DNA of 64,000 nucleotides, from the NCBI GenBank assembly GCA_017416805.1, contig JAFQBB010000020.1, forward strand, positions 124,001 to 188,000. Reading direction: 5' to 3'. The notes beneath the pieces are model-generated. The model was not told where the DNA came from. It saw only the letters and a program-made list of their open reading frames with translations, and ran no database searches. The translations under genes were made by a program, and so were the position numbers. Positions 34,205 to 44,090 of the stretch are shown here, piece by piece. Origin of the DNA: Bacteroidaceae bacterium (GTDB lineage: Bacteria; Bacteroidota; Bacteroidia; Bacteroidales; Bacteroidaceae). Numbering within the stretch: the first letter of the stretch is position 1; the number at the start of each line of letters is the position of its first letter.

Positions 34205-36307
34205 TTATTTTTTTGATGGCGTGAATGTTTTAGAAGAGCCACCCGACAGGGTTCCTCCTGTGGTAAATGTGCCATCAAAAAGAGTGGCAGATGGAGAAGA
34301 TACAGAGGTGACATTGTACATCAGTGTATGGTTGCTTTGAGTCAACTCGGGGGCACTGACCAATATGGTAGCTCCGCTTACCGTGTTCGGACAACGATAT
34401 GAACATATCACATCACCGTTGCTATTCTTTATCGCCAAGTATTTGCCACTCGAAACGGAGACAGAAGAGAGCTTTCCGTAGTATTGCGATGCTGATGTGG
34501 GCGAACTGGTTGCTCCTCCTGTGCCGATGAGTGTGCCTCCTGCAATGATGAAAGTGTTGTTGTCACAATCGAATCCCTCTTCTGGTGCAGAAGTGCCGGA
34601 TGATAGTACTACTCCACCGTAAATGGCCAGTGTCCCATTAGAATCTATGCCATCATTGTTTGTGGCATGGCTATATATGGCTCCTCCGTTGATGGTCAGA
34701 CTGGTTGCGGCATTGATGCCGTCATCGTAGGTGGCACATTCTATCGTACCTCCGTTGATGGTCATTCTTGCTTTACTCTCCAGTCCTTCTCCGCCATCTG
34801 CTTGAGTCTTAACATAAATGCTGCCGCTATTTATCACCACATCTGCAGCTCCCTTGATGGCTTTAGGCGCAGCATTGAATCCACTTTCGCCGCCCATGCC
34901 TCCAGGCCAGCCGCCTCCACCTCCAGGCCATCCTCCACCTCCAGGCCGATTGTTGTTGCCTTGACTGGTAGAGCCTGCAGAGAGTGCAGAACCGCTGGTT
35001 GTGGCTGTTATTATGGGATAAGCGGCATTGCCGTCGGTTGTGCCTATTGTGAGCAATCCGTCAGATACAATACATTTGCCGCCATTGCCTGTGGATTTGC
35101 AGTCAATAGTGCCGCCAAGCAGGTTCATGGCTCCATCGCTTTTCAGTGCTTTTACGGAATAATAGTCGGTCGTTCCCGAAGTGGTTGTGTATGATGAACC
35201 TGTGCCGGCTATCGTTATGGTTGCATATCCATCGGTTATGTTGAGTGTGCTGTCTGCAGATATCCCTTGTCCGCCTGTTCCGTAAGCGTTCAGGGTAAGT
35301 GTACCACCGTGTTGACGGTAGTGGCCGTTGCTTTTGATAGCCGTTGCATACGAAAGATCCCCACTGTCATCATAAGCGGCATTTCCTCTCATTGTGATGT
35401 CAGTCTTTCCACCTGCTATCAGGATGTTGGTGTCGCTTTTTATACCTTTGGCTGCATCTGTCTCGGATTGTATCTCCACATGGCCGTCGTGTATGGCAAT
35501 GAGACCTTCACAATCTATCACATCGTCGTTAGCGGTCAGAGTGAGATTTCCACCATATATGACAATAGAGTCATTGGCGTGCAGGGCATCACCGGTTGCG
35601 CTACTTACGTTGATATTGCCGCTGCGCACTGCTATGTAGTCGTCGCTACAGATGGCGTGCTTGTAGTTTCCGGTGACACCGAGTGTCCCCTCTCCGAGAA
35701 ATACCAATTGGCCTTCGCTGAAGATTGTCCCTTTTTGGTCTTCTCCTGCGACAGATGTGTATGTCGGGTTGTCCGACAACAAGTTGTTGCAGCCTTCGGT
35801 AAGGTATATTTGTCCTCGTTTCTTGCATTGTATGTTTATTGCAGCCCCCTGATTGTTGCTTAATGTCAGATTGTCGAGGTGCAATTCATATTTCTTCTCT
35901 CCGTACAGCTTGAATGTTCCGGCGTCACTCACACCAGTGAGGTGATAAGCGATTTCTGTGGTCATGGCTGATGTGACGGTGACTTTGGCGCCGTCAATTC
36001 CTACCTCTACACCATCAAAGGCATAAGGATTCAATACAGTAGCTTGCTCTTGGTCGTATGTCACATATACGTCTGTGGGCAATGTTGCATATTGTATGCT
36101 GTCAAGCTCCGCAATCGGAAGACTTTCCGTCCTTGCTTGTAAGACCAATAAGAGAAGATCGTTTTCAGTATCAAAGGTAATGCTGTCTATGCGGCTCACA
36201 GCAATGCTTTTCACTTCACCGGTGTTCATGTAAAATCGGATGTCGCGCTCGGCATGTATGGTCAAAACTGCGATTATGGCCGTTAAAGTTAAGATTGCGT
36301 GTTTCAT
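34205..36307 (-). CDS. Cthe_2159-like carbohydrate-binding beta-helix protein
   Basis: This 700-residue exported protein (signal peptide 1-18) has an N-terminal domain of about 90 residues that recurs in the small protein encoded just upstream (IRFYMNTGEVKSIAVSRIDSITF). From residue 95 it has the long parallel beta-helix pattern of the Cthe_2159 family, polysaccharide-binding proteins resembling pectate lyases: NNQGAAINIQCKKRGQIYL, GDALHANDSIVIYGGNLTL and ALKSDGAMNLLGGTIDC. A Gly/Pro/Trp-rich loop (residues about 447-473, GGGGWPGGMGG) interrupts the helix. It probably binds acidic glycan at the cell surface. The start overlaps the upstream gene by 4 bp, so the two are coupled. Confidence 0.82.
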   Translation of the reverse strand: MKHAILTLTAIIAVLTIHAERDIRFYMNTGEVKSIAVSRIDSITFDTENDLLLLVLQARTESLPIAELDSIQYATLPTDVYVTYDQEQATVLNPYAFDGVEVGIDGAKVTVTSAMTTEIAYHLTGVSDAGTFKLYGEKKYELHLDNLTLSNNQGAAINIQCKKRGQIYLTEGCNNLLSDNPTYTSVAGEDQKGTIFSEGQLVFLGEGTLGVTGNYKHAICSDDYIAVRSGNINVSSATGDALHANDSIVIYGGNLTLTANDDVIDCEGLIAIHDGHVEIQSETDAAKGIKSDTNILIAGGKTDITMRGNAAYDDSGDLSYATAIKSNGHYRQHGGTLTLNAYGTGGQGISADSTLNITDGYATITIAGTGSSYTTTSGTTDYYSVKALKSDGAMNLLGGTIDCKSTGNGGKCIVSDGLLTIGTTDGNAAYPIITATTSGSALSAGSTSQGNNNRPGGGGWPGGGGGWPGGMGGESGFNAAPKAIKGAADVVINSGSIYVKTQADGGEGLESKARMTINGGTIECATYDDGINAATSLTINGGAIYSHATNNDGIDSNGTLAIYGGVVLSSGTSAPEEGFDCDNNTFIIAGGTLIGTGGATSSPTSASQYYGKLSSVSVSSGKYLAIKNSNGDVICSYRCPNTVSGATILVSAPELTQSNHTLMYNVTSVSSPSATLFDGTFTTGGTLSGGSSKTFTPSKK

Positions 36308-36774
36308 GGTTTCATTATTTTGAAGGTCTCACTTCCAATACGTACAACATATATCCCTTTTGGCAATGTTTGCATATTGTATGTCCATATTTCATTGATA
36401 ATCCCGTCAGTAATCAGTTGTCCATAAATGTCCCACAGACCTACGTGGCATCCTGCGCGTCCTTGTAAACTCAATATACCATTAGCGAAGTTTACAATAT
36501 TGCCCGCTATATGTCCGACCGCATTTTGTTGGGCCGGAGAAGCTTGTATAAAATCCAAAGAGTTCACCTCGTTGATGTTCCATATCAAGTGCGAACCGTC
36601 GTGTAGGTTCAGTACCATGTTGTCTGTAGTTCTAAATTTGATGCTCCGCACCTCGTTTATGGCATATACGGCTTCACCCATTGCACCCGCTATGTGCAGA
36701 CTCCTTGTATTGTCGTTAGCAATAGCTGTACTTGTGGCAAGTAGCAGGGATATCCCTATCAAATGGCTTCTCAT
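36304..36774 (-). CDS. Small exported protein with type IX-like sorting tail
   Basis: This 156-residue protein has a signal peptide (about 1-20, ending TAIA). A beta-rich domain contains AINEVRSIKFRTTDNMVLNL and WNINEVNSLDFIQ, two similar halves of the kind found at the start of many Bacteroidota surface proteins. The C-terminal 75 residues (GRAGCHVGLWDIYGQLI...LPKGIYVVRIGSETFKI) follow the secretion-sorting pattern of type IX substrates. It is coupled to the beta-helix protein (4-bp overlap). A 133-bp repeat carrying two promoter-like boxes lies 150 bp upstream. Function is unknown. Confidence 0.7.
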   Translation of the reverse strand: MRSHLIGISLLLATSTAIANDNTRSLHIAGAMGEAVYAINEVRSIKFRTTDNMVLNLHDGSHLIWNINEVNSLDFIQASPAQQNAVGHIAGNIVNFANGILSLQGRAGCHVGLWDIYGQLITDGIINEIWTYNMQTLPKGIYVVRIGSETFKIMKP

Positions 36775-36924
36775 GTGTGTTTAAGTTAAATTTTAAATTG
36801 TTGTTATTGTAATATGACAGGATTTGTATGAATAAAGTTCGCTTTGTAGTCTCTTTTTTTTCTGAAGAGGTTTTCTTCTTGAGATTGAGGAGGTTCTATA
36901 AATTAGTCCCAACGGTAATTCCCC

Positions 36925-37057
36925 TAAAGACGTGCCAAAGGTAGGAAAAAGCATTCAACCGAGCAAGAAACTTTCCTGTTTTTTTGATTTCATCATCTGT
37001 CGGGTGCAAAAGTAGGGGTAAAAGCAATGCCAGTCAAGTTCACATTGGTTCATTTGC
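36925..37057 (-). repeat. 133-bp repeat with two promoter-like boxes, copy 1
   Basis: This segment matches 48523-48655 over 133 bp with one mismatch. On the minus strand it holds TACTTTTG (37014-37007) and TACCTTTG (36943-36936), both TAnnTTTG. It lies upstream of the small sorted protein, in the 390-bp gap after the 5.4-kb LRR/Ig gene. The rest of that gap (36775-36924, 37058-37165) is AT-rich leader and an imperfect hairpin near 37109-37146. Confidence 0.92.
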
Positions 37058-37165
37058 CAATATGCAGATAGATGGAAATCTCTGAGCTATGATTGGGTAA
37101 TAAAAACTCCGCCGACCTTTCCGTTTGAATGGATGAGGCCAGCGGAGACGCTTATGAAACTTGAA

Positions 37166-40100
37166 TTATTTTATTATCACTTTTCTGCCTTTGATGAGGT
37201 AGATGCCTTTTTCTAAATCATTTGTCGATGTGGCATTCTTCTTGACCATACGACCGGTGATGTCGTAGATGTCGGCTGGCCAGGTGTCATCTTCTGCTTC
37301 GCTGTTTTCAATGCCATCCGCTTTTTTCACCGTCACTGTGCATGTGGCAGTCTTGTCTCCAGCTTTAGCCGTGATGGTGGTGACTCCTTCTTTGATAGCT
37401 ATGAAGATGTTCTGATAAAGGTTTATGACAATCTCTTCATCTGCAATCTCCCATACGACATCTTCGTTTGTGGCATTTTCAGGATAGATGGTGGCTGTCA
37501 GCATGAACTCGTCTTCGTCTGTCACTTCAATCTCGTTCTTGTCCAGTACAATACTGCTGATGGCTATTTCTTTTGCTTTTACTGTCACGGTGCATGTGGC
37601 AGTGTAGTTTCCTGTTTTAGCCGTGATGGTAGCCTTTCCTGCAGCTATGGCAGTTACCACTCCATCTTTCACTGTGGCAACGGTTTCGTCAGAACTTGTC
37701 CATGTAACCGTCTTGTCCGTAGCATTGTCTGGCGATACGGTAGCCGTAAGAGTCACAGTTTCTCCTTCGGTAAGTTCTGCCGATACTTTGTCAAGTGAGA
37801 TGTTTGTCGCATGTATGATTTTTGCTTTTACCGTTACTCCGCATGCAGCAATGTAATTTCCAGCTTTAGCCGTGATGGTAGCCTTTCCTGCAGCTATGGC
37901 AGTCACCACTCCATCTTTCACTGTGGCAACGGTTTCGTCAGAACTTGTCCATGTCACCGTTTTGTCCGTAGCATTGTCAGGCGATACGGTAGCCGTAAGA
38001 GTCACGGTTTCTCCTTCGGTAAGTTCTGCCGATACATGGTCAAGTATAATACCAGTCACGTTAACAACTTTCTTGTTTACTCTAATTGTACAAGTAGCTG
38101 TATGCTCACCAGCTTTCGCCGTGATGGTAGTTGTTCCTGCAGATACAGCCCTTACCACCCCATTTGCGACTGTTGCTACAGCAGTATTTGCACTTGTCCA
38201 TGTCACAGTCTTGTCTGTAGCATCTTCTGGATATACGTAGGCCGTGAGGGTAACGGTTTCTCCTACGGTAAGTTCAGTCGAATATCTGTCAAGCATAACA
38301 CTTGTCACTTCCACTGGTTCCTCATAATATGTTAGTGTAAAGTTATTGAAAAGCATCCAGTTATCACTTACATGTGAAGGTTTGTTGACTATCAGAGTCA
38401 ATTTGCCGTCATTACCTACATAGGTATAGAGTTCGTTCATGTATTTCCCTTCATTGAATGCAGCAACAGCTTGGCCTGTCCGATTCGGATAGTTGGTTCC
38501 ACTTTTTTCGCTGTACCACGATTTCAGATTGACTTCTTCACCGTTGGCCTTCAAGGTTGCAGTTGTAATTTCATATCCCTTTTCCCCGAGAGCGTTGCAT
38601 TGTACGTAACCACCTGAACGCTCAAATCCCTGCATTGTCACTTTGTAGATACCTTTGGGAAGTCCGTTGATGGTCTGCGTATAGCTTCCTGTGGCTTGCC
38701 AGAGTTCACAGAAATCTGTACCATATGCCGGTTGTGCATCTTGTGCACGTACTTCATTGTAAATCCAATTGCCTACATTTCCAGTGAATCGTGCTGTACC
38801 TATGTATGAATTCATGTCCGTGGCTATACATGTGGAGAGGTATCCTACGAATTTATCACTTGTGGAGTTTATCCCAGCAGTTGCAATAACGTGCTCATAG
38901 TTTTCGATTGTATATCCAGTCACAATAGCATCGTGTTCAGTCTTACTCTTCAACACCCACACTGTAGCTTCATTTATATCAGAAGTGGTAGTCAAAGTTT
39001 TCAGTCCATGTGAACCTTCCGCTAAAGTCAGGTATGTAGTGGTTTTTAATGATTCCAGACAATAGCCTCCATCTTTTTCTACGAATTGGAATCCTGTAGA
39101 GCTTTCGGAATCAGTATAGATGTGAGTAGGGTCTGCTTCATAAAAATACAGATTGCTGTCTAAGAATTTGATGCTTCCTTTGCCCGAATCCCAATAGAAA
39201 GGAATACCATATTTGTCCACACAGGCACAGGCACCCCAGTATTCACCTCGAGTAAGGAAACTCTGAGTTTGTGCATTGTACAAGTAGTATTCACCTGATG
39301 GCAAAGCAATTTCATCTGGTGTTACAGTTATTACACATGTTGCAGTAAATCCGTTAGCCATAGCTGTAATAGTTGTAGTTCCAATAGAAACAGCCCTCAC
39401 CACTCCATTATCAACAGTGGCAACACGACTATCACTAGTGCTCCATGTTACAGTTTTATCAGTAGCATTTGTAGGAGAAACGGTCGCAGTCAAAGTTGTA
39501 GTTTCTCCCTTTGCTAACGAAATCGAAGTTTTATCAATGGTAATACCTGACACTGCTACGGTTGCAGATTTTACTTTCACTACGCATCTGTCATTATAGT
39601 TCCCCGCGTAAGCTCTTATATAAGCAACTCCTTCAGATATTGCTGTCACCACTCCGTTATCAACCGTGGCAATACAGCTATCACTTGTGCTCCATGTCAC
39701 ATCCTTTTCTGTAGCATCTTCGGGGGTAACGGTTGCAGTCAAAGTTATAGTTTCACCTTCGACTAGCGAAACACTGGGTTCATTAATGGTAATGCCTGTT
39801 ACATCAATATATGTAGGTATCACTGTCACTATACATTCTGCAGTGTAATTTCCAGCTTTAGCAGTGATAGTCGCTTTTCCTGTTGAATGTGGTGTCACTA
39901 TTCCATTATCAACAGTAGCAACCCAGCTATCGCTTGTACTCCATATTACAGTCTTATCCGTGGCATTTTCGGGGGAAACAGCGGCACGCAATACAAAACT
40001 GGCCCCTCCTTTTATCAGCAACATTGAAGTTCGACTGAGTGTAATGCCAGTTACATCAATAATTTTTTTAACAGTAACAGAACAAGTGGCTGAATATTTT

Positions 40101-42559
40101 CCCACTTTTGCAGTGATAGTAGCTGTTCCTGCTGATACGGCAGTTACGGTTCCATATTTCACCGTCGCAATAGCTTCATTGGAACTTGTCCATGTCACAG
40201 TATTATCTGTGGTATTATCTGGCAACACAATGGCTGTAAGGATTGTGGTTTCTCCTTCGGTCAGTTCCACTGAGACTTTATCAATAATGATTTTAGCCTT
40301 TACTGTCACCGTGCAAATTGCTGTAAAATCCTCTGCTTTTGCTGTGATAGTAACGGTTCCAGATGAAACAGCTGTCACTAATCCATTTTCTACGGTCGCT
40401 ATCGCAGGATTACTACTCGCCCATGTCACAGTTTTATCTGTCGCTTCTTCTGGCAAAACGGTTGCAGTCAGTTTTATGGTTTCCCCTTCTATAATAGATG
40501 CAGTATTCTTATCAAGAGTGATACCTGTTACTGCAATATTGTTTACCGTAACTGTACATATCGCCGTGAATTCCCCTGCTTTTGCTGTAATTGTAACTGT
40601 TCCAGATGAAACAGCTGTCACTAATCCATTTTCTACGGTCGCTATCGCAGGATTGCTACTTGTCCATGTTACAGTTGGAAAAGTCGCATTCGTTGGAGAT
40701 ATGGTAGCTGTCAATGTCGTAGTCTCTCCTATCGTCAATGTCGCAGTGTTTTTGTCAAGGGAAACCCCCGTTATTTCTCTGATTCCTTGCAGATTCCAGA
40801 ATACTTTCCAATTATCCGCAGATTGATATGCTTTTAACGCTTGAGTTGGAACATTTACATTTGCGGAAAAATAATGAGATTGAGTAAAAGCATCACTTGC
40901 AAGAGTTGGAGGAATAATGGGAAGTGCAGTAAGAGTAGTTAGGCTTGTGCAGCCATCAAATGCAAGGTTTTCAATATTGGTCAATTTTTCACCTAAGGTA
41001 ATTTCCTTTAATGTTGTTATACCTTTGAACGCTATCCCAAATCCATCGCGCCCTATATAAATTTCTTCTAATGGACAATTTGCAAAATCTGTAGAAGATA
41101 AAATTAATGGTATATGGCTATCATTGATATTCAAACTTTTAAGACTTTTGCATCCCTCAAATGTGTGTTCTCCTACCTCAATGACAGAACCAGGAATGCT
41201 TACACTTGTCAAACTAGAACAACCACTAAATGCATAGTTCCCTATTGTCGTTATACTGTTTGGTATTGTGATAGATTTCAAATCGTCACAATCTTGGAAT
41301 GCTTGTTTCCCTATACTTGTTACGCTATTAGGTATAGTAGCGGAATGTAAACTAAAACATTTATAAAATACATTTTCACCTATTTTTGTTACACCTGCTG
41401 GAATCGTAATGCTCGTTAAATGCCAACAACCACTGAAAGCAGAATTACCTATACTTGTCACACTTTCAGGAATCGTGATGCTCGTCAAATCGTTACAATC
41501 TGAGAATGCTTCTGCTCCAATGCTCGTTACGGAATTGGGGATAGAAATATCTGTAAGACCTGCATATCCTGAGAATGTCCCATCTACAATGTTTGTAATT
41601 TTGCCGTTAAGGATAAATTTGGACACTTTCGCACCAATGTGTGAATGTAAGTTTCCTCCTTCCATAACTGTTGGTGATTCAATGGTTACGGTGGTTAAAG
41701 AACAACCACTGAAAATTGCATTTCCTATACTCGTCACACTTTCAGGAATCGTGATATTCGTCAAAGAAGAGCAATTTTGGAATGCATAATCTCCAATACT
41801 TGTCACGGAATTTGGGATGGTTACAGATTTTAGATTTATACAATCACTAAAAGCTTTTATTCCGATTTCGTAAGTTTTTCCATGATAATTATCAGGAAGA
41901 ATTATATTGCTATCATTCCATTTATGGCCAACTAAATAATGATTAGAATCCTTTGTTCGGAAATAGTAATCCCCCAATTCATCATCTGCAGTTATTATTT
42001 TCTTAGCATTATAGCCAATTCCCCCATAAGGATAGCCATAATCCATATGAGAATAAGGACGAATATCGAAATCAGAAAAATTTATGATTACATCAGCCCC
42101 ACTATTAAACGCATGATAACCGATAGAGACGAGAGACTTCCCGATAGTTACACTATCAAATCTACAATCAGAAAAGGCATTACTCTCTATATTTATAACG
42201 CTATGTGGTATTACTATTGTTTTTAAAGTTTCACAATAACCAAATGCACCTTTTCCTATACTTGTTATTCCATTTGGAATAATAGCACTTCTAATCTTTT
42301 CGCGTTTTTCTAAATCATCACCATCCTGAAACGCCTCATCCCCAATCCTTATAACTGATAGTGTTCTATTCTGATATTTGACGGTTGCAGGAATTTTTAC
42401 ATCCACAATATACCCTCGATCGTATCCTGCAACTTCACAAGTAAATTCCGATGCAGAGATAATATTATAATAATATCCATCGACTTCAAAGTCATAAGCT
42501 GAAGCACGTGTCCCTACTAACCCAAGCAGGATACACAAAATAAATAAATGTCTTTTCAT
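37166..42559 (-). CDS. Giant LRR/Ig-like surface protein with sorting tail
   Basis: This protein of about 1797 residues has a signal peptide (MKRHLFILCILLGLVGTRASA) almost identical to that of the 1375-residue protein upstream. LRR_5/BspA repeats (IPNSVTSIGDYAFQNCSSLT) fill residues about 60-576. Six BIG_2 Ig-like domains follow (VTGITLDKNTASIIEGETI pattern), then a 330-residue module (SGEYYLYNAQTQSFLTRGEY ... NWMLFNNFTLTYYE) at about 1083-1413 and four more BIG_2 domains. The tail DITGRMVKKNATS...GIYLIKGRKVIIK resembles type IX sorting signals. It is likely a surface adhesin or glycan binder on a long Ig stalk. I start at 42559 because the signal peptide begins there; 21 residues upstream are open but lack support. 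Confidence 0.88.
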   Translation of the reverse strand: MKRHLFILCILLGLVGTRASAYDFEVDGYYYNIISASEFTCEVAGYDRGYIVDVKIPATVKYQNRTLSVIRIGDEAFQDGDDLEKREKIRSAIIPNGITSIGKGAFGYCETLKTIVIPHSVINIESNAFSDCRFDSVTIGKSLVSIGYHAFNSGADVIINFSDFDIRPYSHMDYGYPYGGIGYNAKKIITADDELGDYYFRTKDSNHYLVGHKWNDSNIILPDNYHGKTYEIGIKAFSDCINLKSVTIPNSVTSIGDYAFQNCSSLTNITIPESVTSIGNAIFSGCSLTTVTIESPTVMEGGNLHSHIGAKVSKFILNGKITNIVDGTFSGYAGLTDISIPNSVTSIGAEAFSDCNDLTSITIPESVTSIGNSAFSGCWHLTSITIPAGVTKIGENVFYKCFSLHSATIPNSVTSIGKQAFQDCDDLKSITIPNSITTIGNYAFSGCSSLTSVSIPGSVIEVGEHTFEGCKSLKSLNINDSHIPLILSSTDFANCPLEEIYIGRDGFGIAFKGITTLKEITLGEKLTNIENLAFDGCTSLTTLTALPIIPPTLASDAFTQSHYFSANVNVPTQALKAYQSADNWKVFWNLQGIREITGVSLDKNTATLTIGETTTLTATISPTNATFPTVTWTSSNPAIATVENGLVTAVSSGTVTITAKAGEFTAICTVTVNNIAVTGITLDKNTASIIEGETIKLTATVLPEEATDKTVTWASSNPAIATVENGLVTAVSSGTVTITAKAEDFTAICTVTVKAKIIIDKVSVELTEGETTILTAIVLPDNTTDNTVTWTSSNEAIATVKYGTVTAVSAGTATITAKVGKYSATCSVTVKKIIDVTGITLSRTSMLLIKGGASFVLRAAVSPENATDKTVIWSTSDSWVATVDNGIVTPHSTGKATITAKAGNYTAECIVTVIPTYIDVTGITINEPSVSLVEGETITLTATVTPEDATEKDVTWSTSDSCIATVDNGVVTAISEGVAYIRAYAGNYNDRCVVKVKSATVAVSGITIDKTSISLAKGETTTLTATVSPTNATDKTVTWSTSDSRVATVDNGVVRAVSIGTTTITAMANGFTATCVITVTPDEIALPSGEYYLYNAQTQSFLTRGEYWGACACVDKYGIPFYWDSGKGSIKFLDSNLYFYEADPTHIYTDSESSTGFQFVEKDGGYCLESLKTTTYLTLAEGSHGLKTLTTTSDINEATVWVLKSKTEHDAIVTGYTIENYEHVIATAGINSTSDKFVGYLSTCIATDMNSYIGTARFTGNVGNWIYNEVRAQDAQPAYGTDFCELWQATGSYTQTINGLPKGIYKVTMQGFERSGGYVQCNALGEKGYEITTATLKANGEEVNLKSWYSEKSGTNYPNRTGQAVAAFNEGKYMNELYTYVGNDGKLTLIVNKPSHVSDNWMLFNNFTLTYYEEPVEVTSVMLDRYSTELTVGETVTLTAYVYPEDATDKTVTWTSANTAVATVANGVVRAVSAGTTTITAKAGEHTATCTIRVNKKVVNVTGIILDHVSAELTEGETVTLTATVSPDNATDKTVTWTSSDETVATVKDGVVTAIAAGKATITAKAGNYIAACGVTVKAKIIHATNISLDKVSAELTEGETVTLTATVSPDNATDKTVTWTSSDETVATVKDGVVTAIAAGKATITAKTGNYTATCTVTVKAKEIAISSIVLDKNEIEVTDEDEFMLTATIYPENATNEDVVWEIADEEIVINLYQNIFIAIKEGVTTITAKAGDKTATCTVTVKKADGIENSEAEDDTWPADIYDITGRMVKKNATSTNDLEKGIYLIKGRKVIIK

Positions 42560-42584
42560 ATAAATAATAGTTTTTATTGTTCTT

Positions 42585-43940
42585 TTAAATATTTTTCTCA
42601 AGAAGTTCAAGTATATTTCCACCCCATCCTATACCGTCTGAGGCTCGCCATACCGGCCATGGATCTTTTACTTCTTCGTCAGGACGTTGTATCAAATAGA
42701 TCAGGTATTTTCTGAAGTCAATGACTCCATTGTCTATACTGCAGAGTTCTTCTTTCCATGAATGAATCAATATGTTGGCAATCAATTCTCTTTCAGGTAT
42801 ATCGGGAATTTCTGTAATATTATCAATGATAACGACAGCACTGTCAGCTATGTGTGCAGGTTCAAAAATTCCTTCTTGATAACCGCTTCCAAACAGATTC
42901 TTGATGAAATTTGCCGCCATGCTGCGTGTACGTACTGTTCTACAGTCAATGTAGCAAAGGGTTTTACCTTGTGATGTACATTCCTCTTTCATCCTTTGCA
43001 GGAAATCCATCTGTGAAGGAACTATGTAACACATTTTGGGAAGCCAATCGCTATTTCCCACTTTGGGAAGACAAATATCCAATTCCTCTTTTTTGAATTG
43101 ATTCCACACTTTATCAAAGGTTATAAAGTTCTCAATATGGTCGTATATAGCTGCCCATGCAATTACACGAGGAGGGGTTATTTCGTTAAAATATTCTTTT
43201 TTTGTCAAAAGGTAAGAGTGACTTTTATTATGCGCCTTACCAATGTGCCACAAAAAATAGTCTAACAGTACGAACTTTTGCCATCCGGATGAATTCCAAA
43301 GTGTAGGGTCGTCAGTCTGTAAAGCATCTACAATACGTTTCAATCCATCAATATATGCTTCAATATTGAACGTCTTTGAAGATTGGTTGATGAGGTGTTC
43401 GGCGGTGAGCGGAATACCTATAAATCGTTGTAATTTCCGTAAAAGGCCGCGCACAATGCTGTCGTAAATGGGGAATCCCCAATCGTCCATAGGGCAAACG
43501 ATAGATACAAAGTAGAAGTATTTGGAAAGAAGCGATGGGGCTATTGCCTGCTTGCTTGGAGTAATATAACCATAGGGTTTGTAGAATGCAGATTTTATCT
43601 GCGGATTGAATGGAAGTGTAGCGGTCAGTTTTCCACTTAAGCAACCAAGTGTAGGAGTAGAAGTACTTGAGGTGCGACACAAATCCAAAATCTCATCACG
43701 CATTTCTTCAAGACCAAATTGGCGCATTCGATGTACATTAGTCGAATAGAAAGTGTCTATCAAAGCTAACTGCCGATAGATTGAATCTTTTGTGATTGCA
43801 TTTTCGCAATGCTTGCCTCCACAGGTGAACGCACCTTTTATCGCACGATGATTCGTTACAAAAGGTGTTTCTATTTTTTGTTGCTGTTGAAGCATTTCTC
43901 TTATGCTCTTATTGATATAAGCAATATTGGCTGTATTCAT
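42585..43940 (-). CDS. Unknown cytosolic protein, possibly with a degenerate AAA+ domain
   Basis: This 451-residue protein has no signal peptide or membrane helix, and I do not recognise its family. The N-terminal 300 residues are mixed helical (FVTNHRAIKGAFTCGGKHCEN, and WQKFVLLDYFLWHIGKAHNKSHSY). Residues about 305-425 loosely follow the sigma-54-activator ATPase layout: TLCYIDCRTV, then NLFGSGYQEGIFEPAHIADSAVVIIDNITEIPD where a Walker B-like hydrophobic-D is visible, then RELIANILIHSW. No Walker A P-loop is present, so it would not bind ATP normally. It lies 25 bp upstream of the giant LRR gene and probably shares its transcript. The AAA+ comparison is my inference and weak. Confidence 0.55.
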   Translation of the reverse strand: MNTANIAYINKSIREMLQQQQKIETPFVTNHRAIKGAFTCGGKHCENAITKDSIYRQLALIDTFYSTNVHRMRQFGLEEMRDEILDLCRTSSTSTPTLGCLSGKLTATLPFNPQIKSAFYKPYGYITPSKQAIAPSLLSKYFYFVSIVCPMDDWGFPIYDSIVRGLLRKLQRFIGIPLTAEHLINQSSKTFNIEAYIDGLKRIVDALQTDDPTLWNSSGWQKFVLLDYFLWHIGKAHNKSHSYLLTKKEYFNEITPPRVIAWAAIYDHIENFITFDKVWNQFKKEELDICLPKVGNSDWLPKMCYIVPSQMDFLQRMKEECTSQGKTLCYIDCRTVRTRSMAANFIKNLFGSGYQEGIFEPAHIADSAVVIIDNITEIPDIPERELIANILIHSWKEELCSIDNGVIDFRKYLIYLIQRPDEEVKDPWPVWRASDGIGWGGNILELLEKNI

Positions 43941-43978
43941 GATTTATATGATTGAAGTTAATAAATATCTTCTTCACA

Positions 43979-44070
43979 CCACCTCTAAAAAAGAGGTGGG
44001 ATTCTGCTTTCATCACTACGAGGCCCCGGACTGCCGCCGACCTTCCCGTTTGAATGGAGGAGGCCGGCGG
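43979..44070 (-). other. Two hairpins after the 1375-residue LRR gene
   Basis: CCACCTCT (43979-43986) pairs with AGAGGTGG (43992-43999) over a 5-A loop. A GC-rich imperfect stem, CCGCCGACCTTCC against GGAGGAGGCCGGCGG, follows at about 44034-44070 and recurs in diverged form after the giant LRR gene (37109-37146). Neither has a clear U tract, so they may be partial terminators or repeat remnants. Confidence 0.5.
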
Positions 44071-44090
44071 AGACGCTTATGAAACTTGAA

